DNA from: an uncultured Mucilaginibacter sp.
Lineage (GTDB): Bacteria > Bacteroidota > Bacteroidia > Sphingobacteriales > Sphingobacteriaceae
DNA: 62,676 nucleotides
Assembly (NCBI GenBank): GCA_913775265.1
Contig: CAJYJH010000029.1
Coordinates: forward strand, 1-62,676
Direction of reading: 5' to 3'
This document shows positions 44,742 through 52,496 of this stretch, piece after piece. The position numbers and the translations under genes were made by a program. How positions within the stretch are numbered: position 1 is the first letter of the stretch; each line of letters starts with the position of its first letter. The notes under the pieces were generated by a model. The model saw only the letters and a program-made list of their open reading frames with translations, was not told the DNA's origin and searched no databases.

Positions 44742-44772
44742 AAAAAAAAGCTGCAAACCAATGATTTACAGC
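44742..44772 (-). terminator. Intrinsic terminator of the GH43 gene
   Basis: Minus strand: GCTGTAAA(7)TTTGCAGC, eight pairs with one G-U, followed by eight T (44749-44742). Textbook rho-independent terminator 22 bases after the GH43 stop. Confidence 0.87.
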
Positions 44773-44794
44773 GTCCAACATACAGTTAAATAAA

Positions 44795-46174
44795 CTATTT
44801 ACCGGGGATGACCTTCCACCAGTCGAAATAAAACAGGTCCTTTTCGCCTTTAAACACAAAATACACATCGTGTACTCCTTTTGTACCTTTAAGCGGAGTC
44901 TGTACTGTACTGAACATGTCGCCTTTGGCCACATCTGTAATATTTACTGTACCCAGTAAAGGACCATCCAATTTGTCGATGCGCACTTCCATCTTACCGC
45001 CGCGTAACCCCGCTGTACAAACCTCGATGGCCGACGCGCCTGACGTAAAATTAACGCCCTGCACTTTCAGGTAATCGCCATTATTGATGGAACTTACAAA
45101 CACACGCTCAGCCTTCTTTTTGCCTTTATCCCATGATACGTTGCGTTCCCACTCGGTTACATTGTCTGTTTTCAGGCCTTCGCTGTAGGCTATGGTTTCG
45201 GCTTCTACTTTGGTATATGGGTTTACGTTTCCACGTTGCTTAACGCCGGTTACCGACCAAAAGGGCAAATGCTTAATGGTGCCGTCGGGGTTAAACGTTA
45301 ACTCTTCGATAGATACCGACCGGCGCTCGTAATGCTTGGAAACCGTTTGCATCATAATATTATAATTGAAACCGAATACGTACCAGGTGCCCTTGTAATT
45401 AATAATGCCCGGATGATTACCCGACGAACGCGGATCGCCGTCCATAATGCTGCCTTTGTACTCCCACGGTCCGGTAGCGCTACTGCTCATGGCATAACCA
45501 ATGCCCTCGGGGCAACAGGTAGATGCATAAGCCATGTAATACTTACCGTCACGTTTAAAAGCCCAGGGGCCTTCCTGGTAATGAAAAGGATCGGGCTTGC
45601 TTTTTACCTTGGCAATGGATGGATCTTTTACAATCTCGCCCGAATAGGAAACCATATCCTGATTAAGCTTTATGTAATACATATTCGGATTGCCCCAATA
45701 CAGGTAGGCCTGTCCGTCGTCGTCAACAAAAACGGTAGGGTCAATATCGTCCGAGCTGTTATGAATCAGGGCTTTACCAATGGGGTCTTTAAACGGCCCG
45801 TACGGACTATCGGCTACCAATACGCCGATACCTTTGTTGTTAGGCATCGAACAGTACAAGTAGAACTTACCATTACGGTTGATGCACTGCGAAGCCCAGG
45901 CACCATTATCAACCCCGGCCCATTTAAAATCTTTAACCGAGGCAATGGCGCCGTGGTCGGTCCAGTTTACCATATCGGTAGAGGTGTACAGCAGCCAGTC
46001 GTGCATTTTAAAACCAAAGGCATCATCCTCGTCGTGGCCGGTGTACAAAAACACCGTATCGTGGTATACCAGCGGAGCTGGGTCGGCTGTAAACTTGGTT
46101 TGAATAACAGGGTTTTGAGCGAAGGCCGAAACCACCATCGCTACCAAAAAAGTAATAATATTTAAGGTTTTCAT
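44795..46174 (-). CDS. Glycoside hydrolase family 43 with C-terminal CBM6-like domain
   Basis: 459 aa, signal peptide (IITFLVAMVVSAFAQNP), then a five-bladed beta-propeller: base Asp in TADPAPLVYHD, pKa-modulating Asp in DDIDPTVFVDDDGQAYLYWG and acid Glu in YQEGPWAFKRDGKYY. Residues about 325-455 form a carbohydrate-binding beta-sandwich (CBM6-like: VEAETIAYSEG, GVHDVYFVFKG). GH43 enzymes are exo- or endo-acting arabinofuranosidases, xylosidases or arabinanases. Activity is on plant arabinan or xylan side chains. Monocistronic with a strong terminator. Confidence 0.93.
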   Translation of the reverse strand: MKTLNIITFLVAMVVSAFAQNPVIQTKFTADPAPLVYHDTVFLYTGHDEDDAFGFKMHDWLLYTSTDMVNWTDHGAIASVKDFKWAGVDNGAWASQCINRNGKFYLYCSMPNNKGIGVLVADSPYGPFKDPIGKALIHNSSDDIDPTVFVDDDGQAYLYWGNPNMYYIKLNQDMVSYSGEIVKDPSIAKVKSKPDPFHYQEGPWAFKRDGKYYMAYASTCCPEGIGYAMSSSATGPWEYKGSIMDGDPRSSGNHPGIINYKGTWYVFGFNYNIMMQTVSKHYERRSVSIEELTFNPDGTIKHLPFWSVTGVKQRGNVNPYTKVEAETIAYSEGLKTDNVTEWERNVSWDKGKKKAERVFVSSINNGDYLKVQGVNFTSGASAIEVCTAGLRGGKMEVRIDKLDGPLLGTVNITDVAKGDMFSTVQTPLKGTKGVHDVYFVFKGEKDLFYFDWWKVIPGK

Positions 46175-46344
46175 ACAATTGGTTTATAATGCTGATCGCT
46201 TTGCAAAAGCAGATTAGCTATTACAAATATCATTATGATATTTAAAATTGTAGTTGAAATTTATAGCAATTATGTTGAAATGTGCAGTTGGTGAAACCCA
46301 TCTCGCAATACACTATAAAGGCTTTGGTCCGCAAAAGTGCATAA

Positions 46345-46518
46345 AACATTATTTTGCGCCGCCTTAAAGATCGCAAGTCTGCCCAAACAAAACTTACCGG
46401 TCACGAAAAGCAAATTAAAGAATTGCTGGATAAGCGCGTATCTTATAGCGCCATTAGCCGCATACTGGGTGTGCACCGCCTTACGGTATCGGCCTTTGTT
46501 AAAGAGAGGATCCGATAA
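46345..46518 (+). pseudogene. Remnant of a serine recombinase (C-terminal HTH only)
   Basis: An open stretch between stop TAA at 46342 and TAA at 46516 reads ...RRLKDRKSAQTKLTGHEKQ / IKELLDKRVSYSAISRILG / VHRLTVSAFVKERIR. That is the C-terminal DNA-binding tail of Bacteroidetes serine resolvases/invertases (pattern GRPKG-K-LTGKE...I..LL....S.SAIARILGV.R.TL..F.K.R). There is no start codon and no catalytic N-terminal domain, so it is a relic of a mobile element or DNA inversion system. It lies between GH43 and HigBA. Confidence 0.65.
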
Positions 46519-46602
46519 ACAAATTCAAATTCTGAAGATCAATTATTGGATCATTAAATATCACCAGCCCAATAATTGAACTTGTACTTTGGTGCTGATT
46601 CA

Positions 46603-46962
46603 TCAACCCGTTTTGCCGGGTAGAAATACCGCCGCCGGGATATGTAAATGAATATTGAGTTCCCGAGCCATTTCTAAAGTAATGTTTCGCTTTCCACTTA
46701 AAACAGCCGAAACGTGTCCCTCAGAGCCGATATAAGGTACAAGGTCTTTATTTTTAAGTCCCTCTTCTTCCATCTTCAACTTGATTGCTTCTATAGCGTC
46801 GGGTATAGGGATAGGATAATATTTATCTTCATAATCTTTTATTAAAACCAGTAATAATTCAAGTTCGTCAAAGTTTGCATCACCAGGTTGCGCATCAAAT
46901 ATATCCATAGTACGGTCAAGCGCTAATTGATAATCACTTTCCGTTTTTAACACTTTAAACAT
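46603..46962 (-). CDS. higA: HigA-family antitoxin (XRE helix-turn-helix)
   Basis: 119 aa. C-terminal half holds the XRE-type HTH: LKNKDLVPYIGSEGHVSAVLSGKRNITLEMARELN; the N-terminal half (DIFDAQPGDANFDELELLLVLIKDYEDKYYP) is the HigA dimerisation/toxin-binding region. It neutralises HigB and represses the operon. Toxin-first order with a 21-base gap is normal for HigBA. Confidence 0.93.
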   Translation of the reverse strand: MFKVLKTESDYQLALDRTMDIFDAQPGDANFDELELLLVLIKDYEDKYYPIPIPDAIEAIKLKMEEEGLKNKDLVPYIGSEGHVSAVLSGKRNITLEMARELNIHLHIPAAVFLPGKTG

Positions 46963-46983
46963 TTTCGTTTTCCTCCCAAACAG

Positions 46984-47292
46984 CTATCGCTTAAATTTTA
47001 CAGTTTTTGCATCTACTTTATCGTATTCGGCATGTGTACCAAACCACAATACGTAAGCCGATTGAGTTGCAAAGTTTATATTGATGATTAACCTGAAATC
47101 GTTTCCTTTAATATTAAATATAACCCTATTACCCCCAATGATGCTGGCATTACGGTAGACCAGTTTTAACTCGTTAAAATTGCTAAACGTTTGTAACTTA
47201 AATTCATAATACCACTCTTCAAGTGCGGACTTACCTGCTGGATATAAACTGCAATAATGCAAGATTGTCGGCCTCGCAATGATATTAATCAT
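46984..47292 (-). CDS. higB: HigB-family toxin, mRNA interferase
   Basis: 102 aa RelE-superfamily HigB: start with basic segment, SALEEWYYEFKLQTFSNFNELKL, GNRVIFNIKGNDFRLIININF (conserved RVIFNIKGN-YRL core) and C-terminal VLWFGTHAEYDKVDA (FxGTHxEYDK signature). Cleaves mRNA on the ribosome. Upstream of and co-transcribed with higA. Proximity to the recombinase relic hints at arrival on a mobile element. Confidence 0.95.
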   Translation of the reverse strand: MINIIARPTILHYCSLYPAGKSALEEWYYEFKLQTFSNFNELKLVYRNASIIGGNRVIFNIKGNDFRLIININFATQSAYVLWFGTHAEYDKVDAKTVKFKR

Positions 47293-47347
47293 GACCGAAA
47301 TTAATCAAAAGTTTGCAAAATGAAAAGATTTATTTCTTATCTTACAC

Positions 47348-47599
47348 TTACCCTTCCAAACTCTCCAGCTTTTTTACCAGCACCTGCAGCAAGCCTGTAT
47401 CAATCTTGTTGTCTTTACTGTTTATTTGATCGGGCGTAACCAAGGCGCGATAGCTGCCTTCTTCGTCGGGTTCAAACTGTACGGGTATGCCGTCAAGGTC
47501 CACTTCATAGTAATGTATATAACCACGGGTGCGCAGTTGGGCATCATATTTCAGTTGTTCGCCTTTGTAGGTTACTTCTAATAAAAAACGTTCATCCAT
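47348..47599 (-). CDS. Small hypothetical protein, 83 aa
   Basis: Acidic, soluble, no signal: YIHYYEVDLDGIPVQFEPDEEGSYRALV in the middle and a C-terminal amphipathic helix (LLQVLVKKLESLEG). The pattern suggests a small beta-sheet plus helix. Family not recognised, though similar short proteins occur as single genes in Sphingobacteria. It lies 55 bases ahead of higB on the same strand but is probably independent. Confidence 0.7.
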   Translation of the reverse strand: MDERFLLEVTYKGEQLKYDAQLRTRGYIHYYEVDLDGIPVQFEPDEEGSYRALVTPDQINSKDNKIDTGLLQVLVKKLESLEG

Positions 47600-47726
47600 G
47601 TTGCTAATGCGGCAAATTTAAAGCCAGAGTTAGAATATAGATTATTGAGGCAAGATTACAGAATTTATAGGTTAAATACCAGCTGTGAGTAAGGTGGTTG
47701 ATAAGCTGGCAATGCAATGCATCTAA

Positions 47727-47776
47727 ATATAACAAGGCGCCGATGCTTTGTATATAGCACCGACGCCCTGTTATAT
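47727..47776 (-). terminator. Terminator of the SDR-hydrolase operon
   Basis: On the minus strand ATATAACAGGGCGTCGGTGCT pairs over 21 positions with its partner, three being G-U; on the plus strand these three are mismatches. Begins four bases after the hydrolase stop; T-rich tail TTATATTTAG. Confidence 0.75.
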
Positions 47777-47779
47777 AAT

Positions 47780-48553
47780 TTAATCTTCAATCACCTCTTC
47801 CAGCGTTTCGGCCAGCCATTGTGGTGCCTCTAACGGGTATAAATGCCCAATGCCTAACGTTGTTTTTAACTGAGCGTGCGATGGCAGGTTAGGTAACGTA
47901 TCTTCTACCGTCATTTTAAATGTTACGGCGGCATCATCTGTGGAGGTAATGACAGTAATGGGCAGTTTAAGCTTTTTGGCTTCATCCGCAATAGATTCGT
48001 TCATCCCCTTCTCGATCCACCAACGCCAGGCATTGTTGTCGGCTAACGACTGTGTGCCTACTGCCATTTCGTACTGCTCAGTACCTAACGATTTTACGGT
48101 AACGTTTTTTACGGTAACAGCGGCCTGTTCTGCGCTGGGATGGATGAGCATGCGTTGCTTTTCATCGTCGGGCATACGCTCGACCGACATGGGTGATGGT
48201 GCTAATAAAATCAGCTGACTAATTTTACTTTCGCCACTTTGCTGCTCATTGATAGCCACCTGGGCGGCAATTTTGCCGCCCATCGAATGGCCTATCAACA
48301 CATAATCATCTATCTCTAAATCCTCTACTTGTTTTTGCACGTAAGCGGCAAAGCCGGCGATTGAAGGCTGATCGAGCGCCGGGGCGCCGCCAAAGCCGGG
48401 CTGATTAATGCATACACATTTAAAACGGCCGGCCAGTTCATCAACCACCCACTGCCAGCTTGTAGCGGCTCCGCCAAAATAATGCAGAAATACCAGTACC
48501 TGCTCGCCCGATCCTCTTACAATTGCCTTGCCGGCCGAAAATGTGTTGTTCAT
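47780..48553 (-). CDS. Alpha/beta-hydrolase (cytoplasmic)
   Basis: 257 aa without signal peptide. LVFLHYFGGAATSWQW (oxyanion loop), nucleophile elbow GHSMGGK with catalytic Ser, VITSTDDAAV (Asp) and GIGHLYPLEAP (His). Typical of esterases/lactonases of the proline-iminopeptidase/haloperoxidase group. Follows an SDR gene by 12 bases; the pair may act on the same ester or alcohol. Substrate unknown. Confidence 0.9.
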   Translation of the reverse strand: MNNTFSAGKAIVRGSGEQVLVFLHYFGGAATSWQWVVDELAGRFKCVCINQPGFGGAPALDQPSIAGFAAYVQKQVEDLEIDDYVLIGHSMGGKIAAQVAINEQQSGESKISQLILLAPSPMSVERMPDDEKQRMLIHPSAEQAAVTVKNVTVKSLGTEQYEMAVGTQSLADNNAWRWWIEKGMNESIADEAKKLKLPITVITSTDDAAVTFKMTVEDTLPNLPSHAQLKTTLGIGHLYPLEAPQWLAETLEEVIED

Positions 48554-48565
48554 TGCCCTTAAAAA

Positions 48566-49375
48566 TTAAAATGCCGATTCTACCGCACCACCGTCAACAC
48601 GGTAGTTGCTACCATTTACATAGCTGGCTTGTTCTGATACCAGGAAGGCAATCACTGCAGCCACTTCTTCGGGCTTACCACGACGACCTACGGCCAGGTG
48701 CGGACGGTCATTTTTCAGGAAGAACTGAATTGCCTCTTCTTTATCTGTCCCGCGCTCTTTAGCCAGATCTTCCATCATAGCATCGGTCATAGGCGTTTCG
48801 ATGTATGCCGGTGAAACGCAATTAATCAGCAAGTTGGCGTTTGAATAGGCTCTCGACAAGCATTTAGACAGGTTGATCACACCTGCTTTACAAGCATTAT
48901 AAGGGCTTTCTTCTTCATAGGGCTGGTAAGCATTTTCGGACGCGATGAGTACGATGCGGCCCCATCCTGATTTTTGCAGGTGCGGGATAAACGCACGGCA
49001 TACACGCACAGCACCCATTAAATCGGTGTTAATGGTGTTTTGCCAATCCTCATCAGTCAGGGTTAAAAAGTCGCCGGCAGCGCCACGTGCGCCTGCACAG
49101 TTAATTAAAATGTTAACAGTGCCAAACTCGCTTTCCACTTTAGAAGCCAGTTGCAACACGCTGTCATTCTGGTCAATGTTGGCAGTAACGGCTACCACTT
49201 TTACGTTTGGATAGGCATCCCTTACCTTTTGGGCAGCCTCTTCTAAGCTATCACCGTCAACGTCAGACAGTACAATATGAGCGCCTTCGGCAGCTAACAG
49301 TTTGGCTGTGGCTAAACCCAGTCCTGAGTCGCCGCCGGTAATTACGGCTACCTTTCCTTCAATGTTCAAATTCAT
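48566..49375 (-). CDS. Short-chain dehydrogenase/reductase
   Basis: 269 aa: VAVITGGDSGLGLATA (TGxxxGxG), D after strand 2 (LSDVDGD, NAD preference), NCAG, catalytic Ser in VLIASENAYQPY, and YNACKAG with Tyr and Lys; C-terminal YVNGSNYRVDGG. First gene of the operon with the alpha/beta-hydrolase. Substrate not deducible. Confidence 0.93.
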   Translation of the reverse strand: MNLNIEGKVAVITGGDSGLGLATAKLLAAEGAHIVLSDVDGDSLEEAAQKVRDAYPNVKVVAVTANIDQNDSVLQLASKVESEFGTVNILINCAGARGAAGDFLTLTDEDWQNTINTDLMGAVRVCRAFIPHLQKSGWGRIVLIASENAYQPYEEESPYNACKAGVINLSKCLSRAYSNANLLINCVSPAYIETPMTDAMMEDLAKERGTDKEEAIQFFLKNDRPHLAVGRRGKPEEVAAVIAFLVSEQASYVNGSNYRVDGGAVESAF

Positions 49376-49770
49376 GATTGTTTCTCGTATCGGTTAAATG
49401 TTACGGAAAAGCAGCCGTCTGTTAATAGTCAGACTACCACTGCAATCCCGGTCAAATCAACCCGAAAAGTATACCTATGTTTTATTTAGGCCCAAAATAG
49501 TACAATTATGTTTAAACAAAATAGGAATATTAGCTAAAATTACAGCTGACGCTTATTTACTTTTAAGAAAGCGTGATTGTTGTGGAAGGTGTGTTTTGAG
49601 TTGCCGGATGCCGGTTGTTTAATGTCATACGACTGCGTTTGGTGTTGTGTAACGGTCGCCCAATTTGGGCTATCCGTAGCCCGATGCTCGGAAACCTAAG
49701 CATTCATCAACCAAAACAAACAGAACTATTGTTGCCCGATTGTGGCGAAGGCTTGTTAATTTTGCCATCT
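49376..49770. other. Divergent intergenic region ahead of trmD
   Basis: No gene or RNA recognised. It contains promoters for the SDR operon (leftward) and trmD (rightward); the frame open upstream of the trmD ATG begins at TTG 49615 and has no protein character. Confidence 0.3.
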
Positions 49771-50445
49771 ATGCGTTTTGATATTATTACCGTACTGCCG
49801 GGCCTGCTCGAAAGCCCTTTTGCCCACTCAATATTACAGCGGGCGCAAAAAAAGGGAATTGCCGAAATACACGTGCATAACCTGCGCGATTACTCGACCG
49901 GCAAGCATAAAAACGTAGACGATTACCCCTACGGCGGTGGCAGCGGCATGGTGATGATGATTGAGCCTTTTGCAGCCTGTATTGAAAAGCTTAAAGCTGA
50001 ACGCACCTACGATGAGGTTGTTTTTATGACGCCCGACGGCGTAACGCTGAACCAGGGCATCGCCAACCATTTATCTACCCTGCAAAACGTTATTATTTTG
50101 TGCGGGCATTATAAAGGCATTGACCAGCGCGTGCGAGATTTATATGTAACACGCGAATTATCGATTGGCGACTACGTCCTCTCGGGCGGAGAACTACCGG
50201 CGGCAATTGTGGTGGATGCTGTTGTGAGATTAATCCCGGGTGTGTTATCTGACGAAACCTCGGCCCTGTCCGACTCTTTCCAGGGCGATTTGCTGGATGC
50301 CCCGGTATATACCCGCCCTGCCGACTGGAACGGTCACCGCGTACCCGACATTTTGCTGAGCGGCAACACGCCGGCTATCGAGAAATGGCGCTTTGAGCAA
50401 TCGATGGAACGGACGAAACAGCGCAGGCCGGATTTGTTGGAGTAA
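49771..50445 (+). CDS. trmD: tRNA (guanine-N1)-methyltransferase TrmD
   Basis: 224 aa from ATG 49771 ([20 protein letters not shown]), the conserved N-terminus; the open frame starting at 49615 is just upstream sequence. Trefoil-knot SPOUT enzyme: [43 protein letters not shown] (SAM site and catalytic Asp region). It methylates G37 of tRNAs with CNN anticodons, preventing frameshifting. Essential housekeeping gene. It stands alone here, without the usual rimM/rplS neighbours, and marks the border of the phage-like region. Confidence 0.97.
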   Translation: MRFDIITVLPGLLESPFAHSILQRAQKKGIAEIHVHNLRDYSTGKHKNVDDYPYGGGSGMVMMIEPFAACIEKLKAERTYDEVVFMTPDGVTLNQGIANHLSTLQNVIILCGHYKGIDQRVRDLYVTRELSIGDYVLSGGELPAAIVVDAVVRLIPGVLSDETSALSDSFQGDLLDAPVYTRPADWNGHRVPDILLSGNTPAIEKWRFEQSMERTKQRRPDLLE

Positions 50446-50498
50446 CCCCCCACCCCGGCCTTCCCCAAAGGAATGGAAATTAATAAAAAGCTACAGAG

Positions 50499-50972
50499 TT
50501 ATTTTGTCCAAATCCTCACAAACAAGACCATCAAAAGCAAAACCATTACTCCTAACCCACCGGCCAGCCATAACAAGCCACGGCTTTTTAGCTGAAATTT
50601 TTCCTTTTGCTGCTCGACGGCGGCTTGGGTTTGGGCCAATACAAGCACCTGTGTGCGCAAGCTATCTTCGACGGTGGTGCGGGTACGGTAAAGGGTATCT
50701 ACCCGGAGTTTGTTTTTTTGCAGGTAGCGGGTAAATACGACGGTGTCTTTGGCGGATGGCGGGCAATTGACGGCCATTTGCAGGGTGTCGGTTTGCAGTA
50801 TGGTGTCGCGGCCTGGTTTGAGCTCCTGCTTAACGGGGAATGCTTGCGCGCAAAGTCCGGCTAACTGTAGCGGGTATTGGCGGTAAAAGCGTTCGGCACG
50901 CTGTTGTTGTTTACGGTAGCCGGCGCAACCCGTTAGGGTTAGCGCCAGCATGGTGATAAGGTATTTCTTCAT
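50499..50972 (-). CDS. Lipoprotein with C-terminal membrane segment, unimolecular-spanin-like
   Basis: 157 aa. N-terminal lipoprotein signal MKKYLITMLALTLTGCAGY (lipobox LTGC) and a C-terminal transmembrane helix (WLAGGLGVMVLLLMVLFVRIW), with a middle region that ends in a coiled coil (LRTQVLVLAQTQAAVEQQKEKFQ). Outer-membrane lipid anchor plus inner-membrane anchor is the layout of phage u-spanins, which fuse the two membranes at the end of lysis. Its ATG overlaps the stop of the XhlA-like gene (ATGA), completing a four-gene lysis cassette. The assignment rests on topology and context. Confidence 0.65.
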   Translation of the reverse strand: MKKYLITMLALTLTGCAGYRKQQQRAERFYRQYPLQLAGLCAQAFPVKQELKPGRDTILQTDTLQMAVNCPPSAKDTVVFTRYLQKNKLRVDTLYRTRTTVEDSLRTQVLVLAQTQAAVEQQKEKFQLKSRGLLWLAGGLGVMVLLLMVLFVRIWTK

Positions 50973-51283
50973 GGTTTTACAAAAAGTTTAAGTACGGCGT
51001 TCCAGTGCTCGATGACGAACATAATGGCCGTACCGGCGCCACCGGCCACGGCCATATAAATGCGCTGTTTAACTATCAGGCTACGCTGCTCTTCGGCAAA
51101 GGCCTCGAGGCGTTCCAGGCGGGCCTTATACGAACTGTCTGATCCGTACTCGTTACCCAGTAAGGCCTCATTCATTCGGTTAAGCGTGGTGGTGATGGTG
51201 AGCAACTGCCTGCTCACCTCTGCCTTAAACTCCGATATGTTTTCCTTCAGCTTTTCCAATTCGGTTTGTTCTTGTCCGCTCAT
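50969..51283 (-). CDS. XhlA-like small membrane protein
   Basis: 104 aa: N-terminal coiled coils (ELEKLKENISEFKAEVSRQL, ARLERLEAFAEEQRSL) and one C-terminal membrane helix (IYMAVAGGAGTAIMFVIEHW). Same plan as XhlA/haemolysin-type phage proteins that assist holins. Start ATG at 51283 shares a base with the endolysin stop (TGATG); a GTG one codon earlier is rejected. The stop overlaps the spanin-like start. Confidence 0.65.
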   Translation of the reverse strand: MSGQEQTELEKLKENISEFKAEVSRQLLTITTTLNRMNEALLGNEYGSDSSYKARLERLEAFAEEQRSLIVKQRIYMAVAGGAGTAIMFVIEHWNAVLKLFVKP

Positions 51284-51846
51284 CACTCAGTTAAGGCACG
51301 GTGGAATATGCGGGCATAGCCGGCAATTTTTTCGGCACAGTCCATTCCGTTTACAATTTTGCGGGCCTGCTCCCAGTCGTCGCGGTCGTCATTAAAATAG
51401 GTTTCGAGTTTTACGCCGGTAAACATGCCGCGCGTCATGCCTGTCACAATAATGCGGCACGATACATCCATTTGCAGGGCCAGCTCCGGGTGGTTCAGCA
51501 AATCGATGCCTAACTTACGGCCCATGTACTCGTAGTTTTCGTACCAGGTAAGTTGCACCAGTCCGCGGCCGTAATACAGCTTGTCCGGAAAGGCGTACGG
51601 GTTGCGGTTGCGTTTAATCATGCGGCCGTAATCATAACCCTTGCCTTTGCCGTACTCCTCAATGGGTTGCATGGTTTTGGCCGTTTCGTGGTAGGCGGTT
51701 GCCAAAATGTAAGCCTGGTGGCGCAAGTCGGTTAAATGGTCGGTAGCATTAAGCAGCGCCTCCATACCATCTACCTGCGTTTGCTTCATTTTTTTGATGC
51801 CGAACAGCGGCTTGCGGATGGCCTCGTAAAATAGCTTTCTGTTCAT
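51283..51846 (-). CDS. GH19 chitinase-like endolysin
   Basis: 187 aa, no signal peptide. GH19 lysozyme-like fold: catalytic E54 in ATAYHETAKTMQP, then YGRGLVQLTWYENYEYMG and LNHPELALQMDV, typical of phage/GH19 endolysins. It hydrolyses peptidoglycan (or chitin-like) beta-1,4 bonds, here most likely peptidoglycan, reaching the wall through the holin encoded just upstream (ATGA overlap). Start fixed by that overlap. Confidence 0.9.
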   Translation of the reverse strand: MNRKLFYEAIRKPLFGIKKMKQTQVDGMEALLNATDHLTDLRHQAYILATAYHETAKTMQPIEEYGKGKGYDYGRMIKRNRNPYAFPDKLYYGRGLVQLTWYENYEYMGRKLGIDLLNHPELALQMDVSCRIIVTGMTRGMFTGVKLETYFNDDRDDWEQARKIVNGMDCAEKIAGYARIFHRALTE

Positions 51847-52070
51847 GGCTGCTCGGTGCTATACTGTTTAACCGCAAACTGGCTCACCGCGGCCATTACA
51901 CCGCCGATGGTGGCCATATAACTCAGGTAAGGCGTTACTGCCGCAGGCAAATCCGGCTCGGTCATTAACGCGGCCGACAGCGTAACCAGCGACGCGCCCA
52001 GCAATTGTACTCTTTTAAAAAACAGGGGCGTATCGCTCTTCAGCCTGGCCCAAAGTCCCATCTTGTCCAT
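51843..52070 (-). CDS. Holin-like small membrane protein
   Basis: 75 aa from ATG 52070 (the TTG at 52079 is rejected). Two hydrophobic helices (VQLLGASLVTLSAALM and VTPYLSYMATIGGVMAAVSQF) separated by a short acidic turn, positively charged N-terminus, the class II holin pattern. First of four overlapping genes, the next being the endolysin. Function from size, topology and context. Confidence 0.7.
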   Translation of the reverse strand: MDKMGLWARLKSDTPLFFKRVQLLGASLVTLSAALMTEPDLPAAVTPYLSYMATIGGVMAAVSQFAVKQYSTEQP

Positions 52071-52496
52071 TCTACACAATTATTTTAAGGAAGGTGAAAA
52101 GAGGGGCTTAACAAGGCTCACATATCACTCACACGGGCGCCCCTCTCTGGAATAAGACTAAGATACCAACTTGTTTAGTAAATAACAAATTTATATAACT
52201 TATTTTACTAATTATATTAGCATTTTAGAGTCAATGAGTTGGTATAGTCCGGAAGTTAGTGAAGCCGATGAGCGAGTAAGTGAACTGTTAATGAGTGAAC
52301 GAGTAAATGGCGAACGATTAAATATTTTTCTTGGCTTTTGATTCTTGCCTTTTAATTCCTATCTCCCGGCCTTCGATTCTTGGTTCTCGATCCTCGGCTC
52401 TTGCATTTCGACTCAACAATCTCACAACCAATGCGAATAACTGTTAATATATTGGTATCTTGAAGCGGTTTAAATTACAGCTACATCAATCTACCC
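52071..52496. repeat. Intergenic region with hairpins and two degenerate low-complexity repeats
   Basis: AGAGGGGC (52100-52107) and GCCCCTCT (52139-52146) can pair; TTAGTAAATAA and TTATTTTACTAA (about 52165-52205) form an AT-rich near-palindrome that may be the lysis-operon promoter region. 52230-52322 repeats GAGT-A/GA-G motifs (gagtaagtgaac, gagtgaacgagtaaatg) with period of roughly 4 and 8-12. 52331-52420 repeats CTTGATTC/CTCGG-like units (gattcttggttctcgatcctcggctcttg). The two tracts look like decayed minisatellites. Confidence 0.55.

Noticed and set aside
45332..46165. 277-codon plus-strand ORF opposite GH43
   Set aside because: Antisense shadow of a clear GH43 gene with all catalytic motifs.
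49398..49622. 74-codon ORF ahead of trmD
   Set aside because: No protein character; lies in the divergent promoter region.
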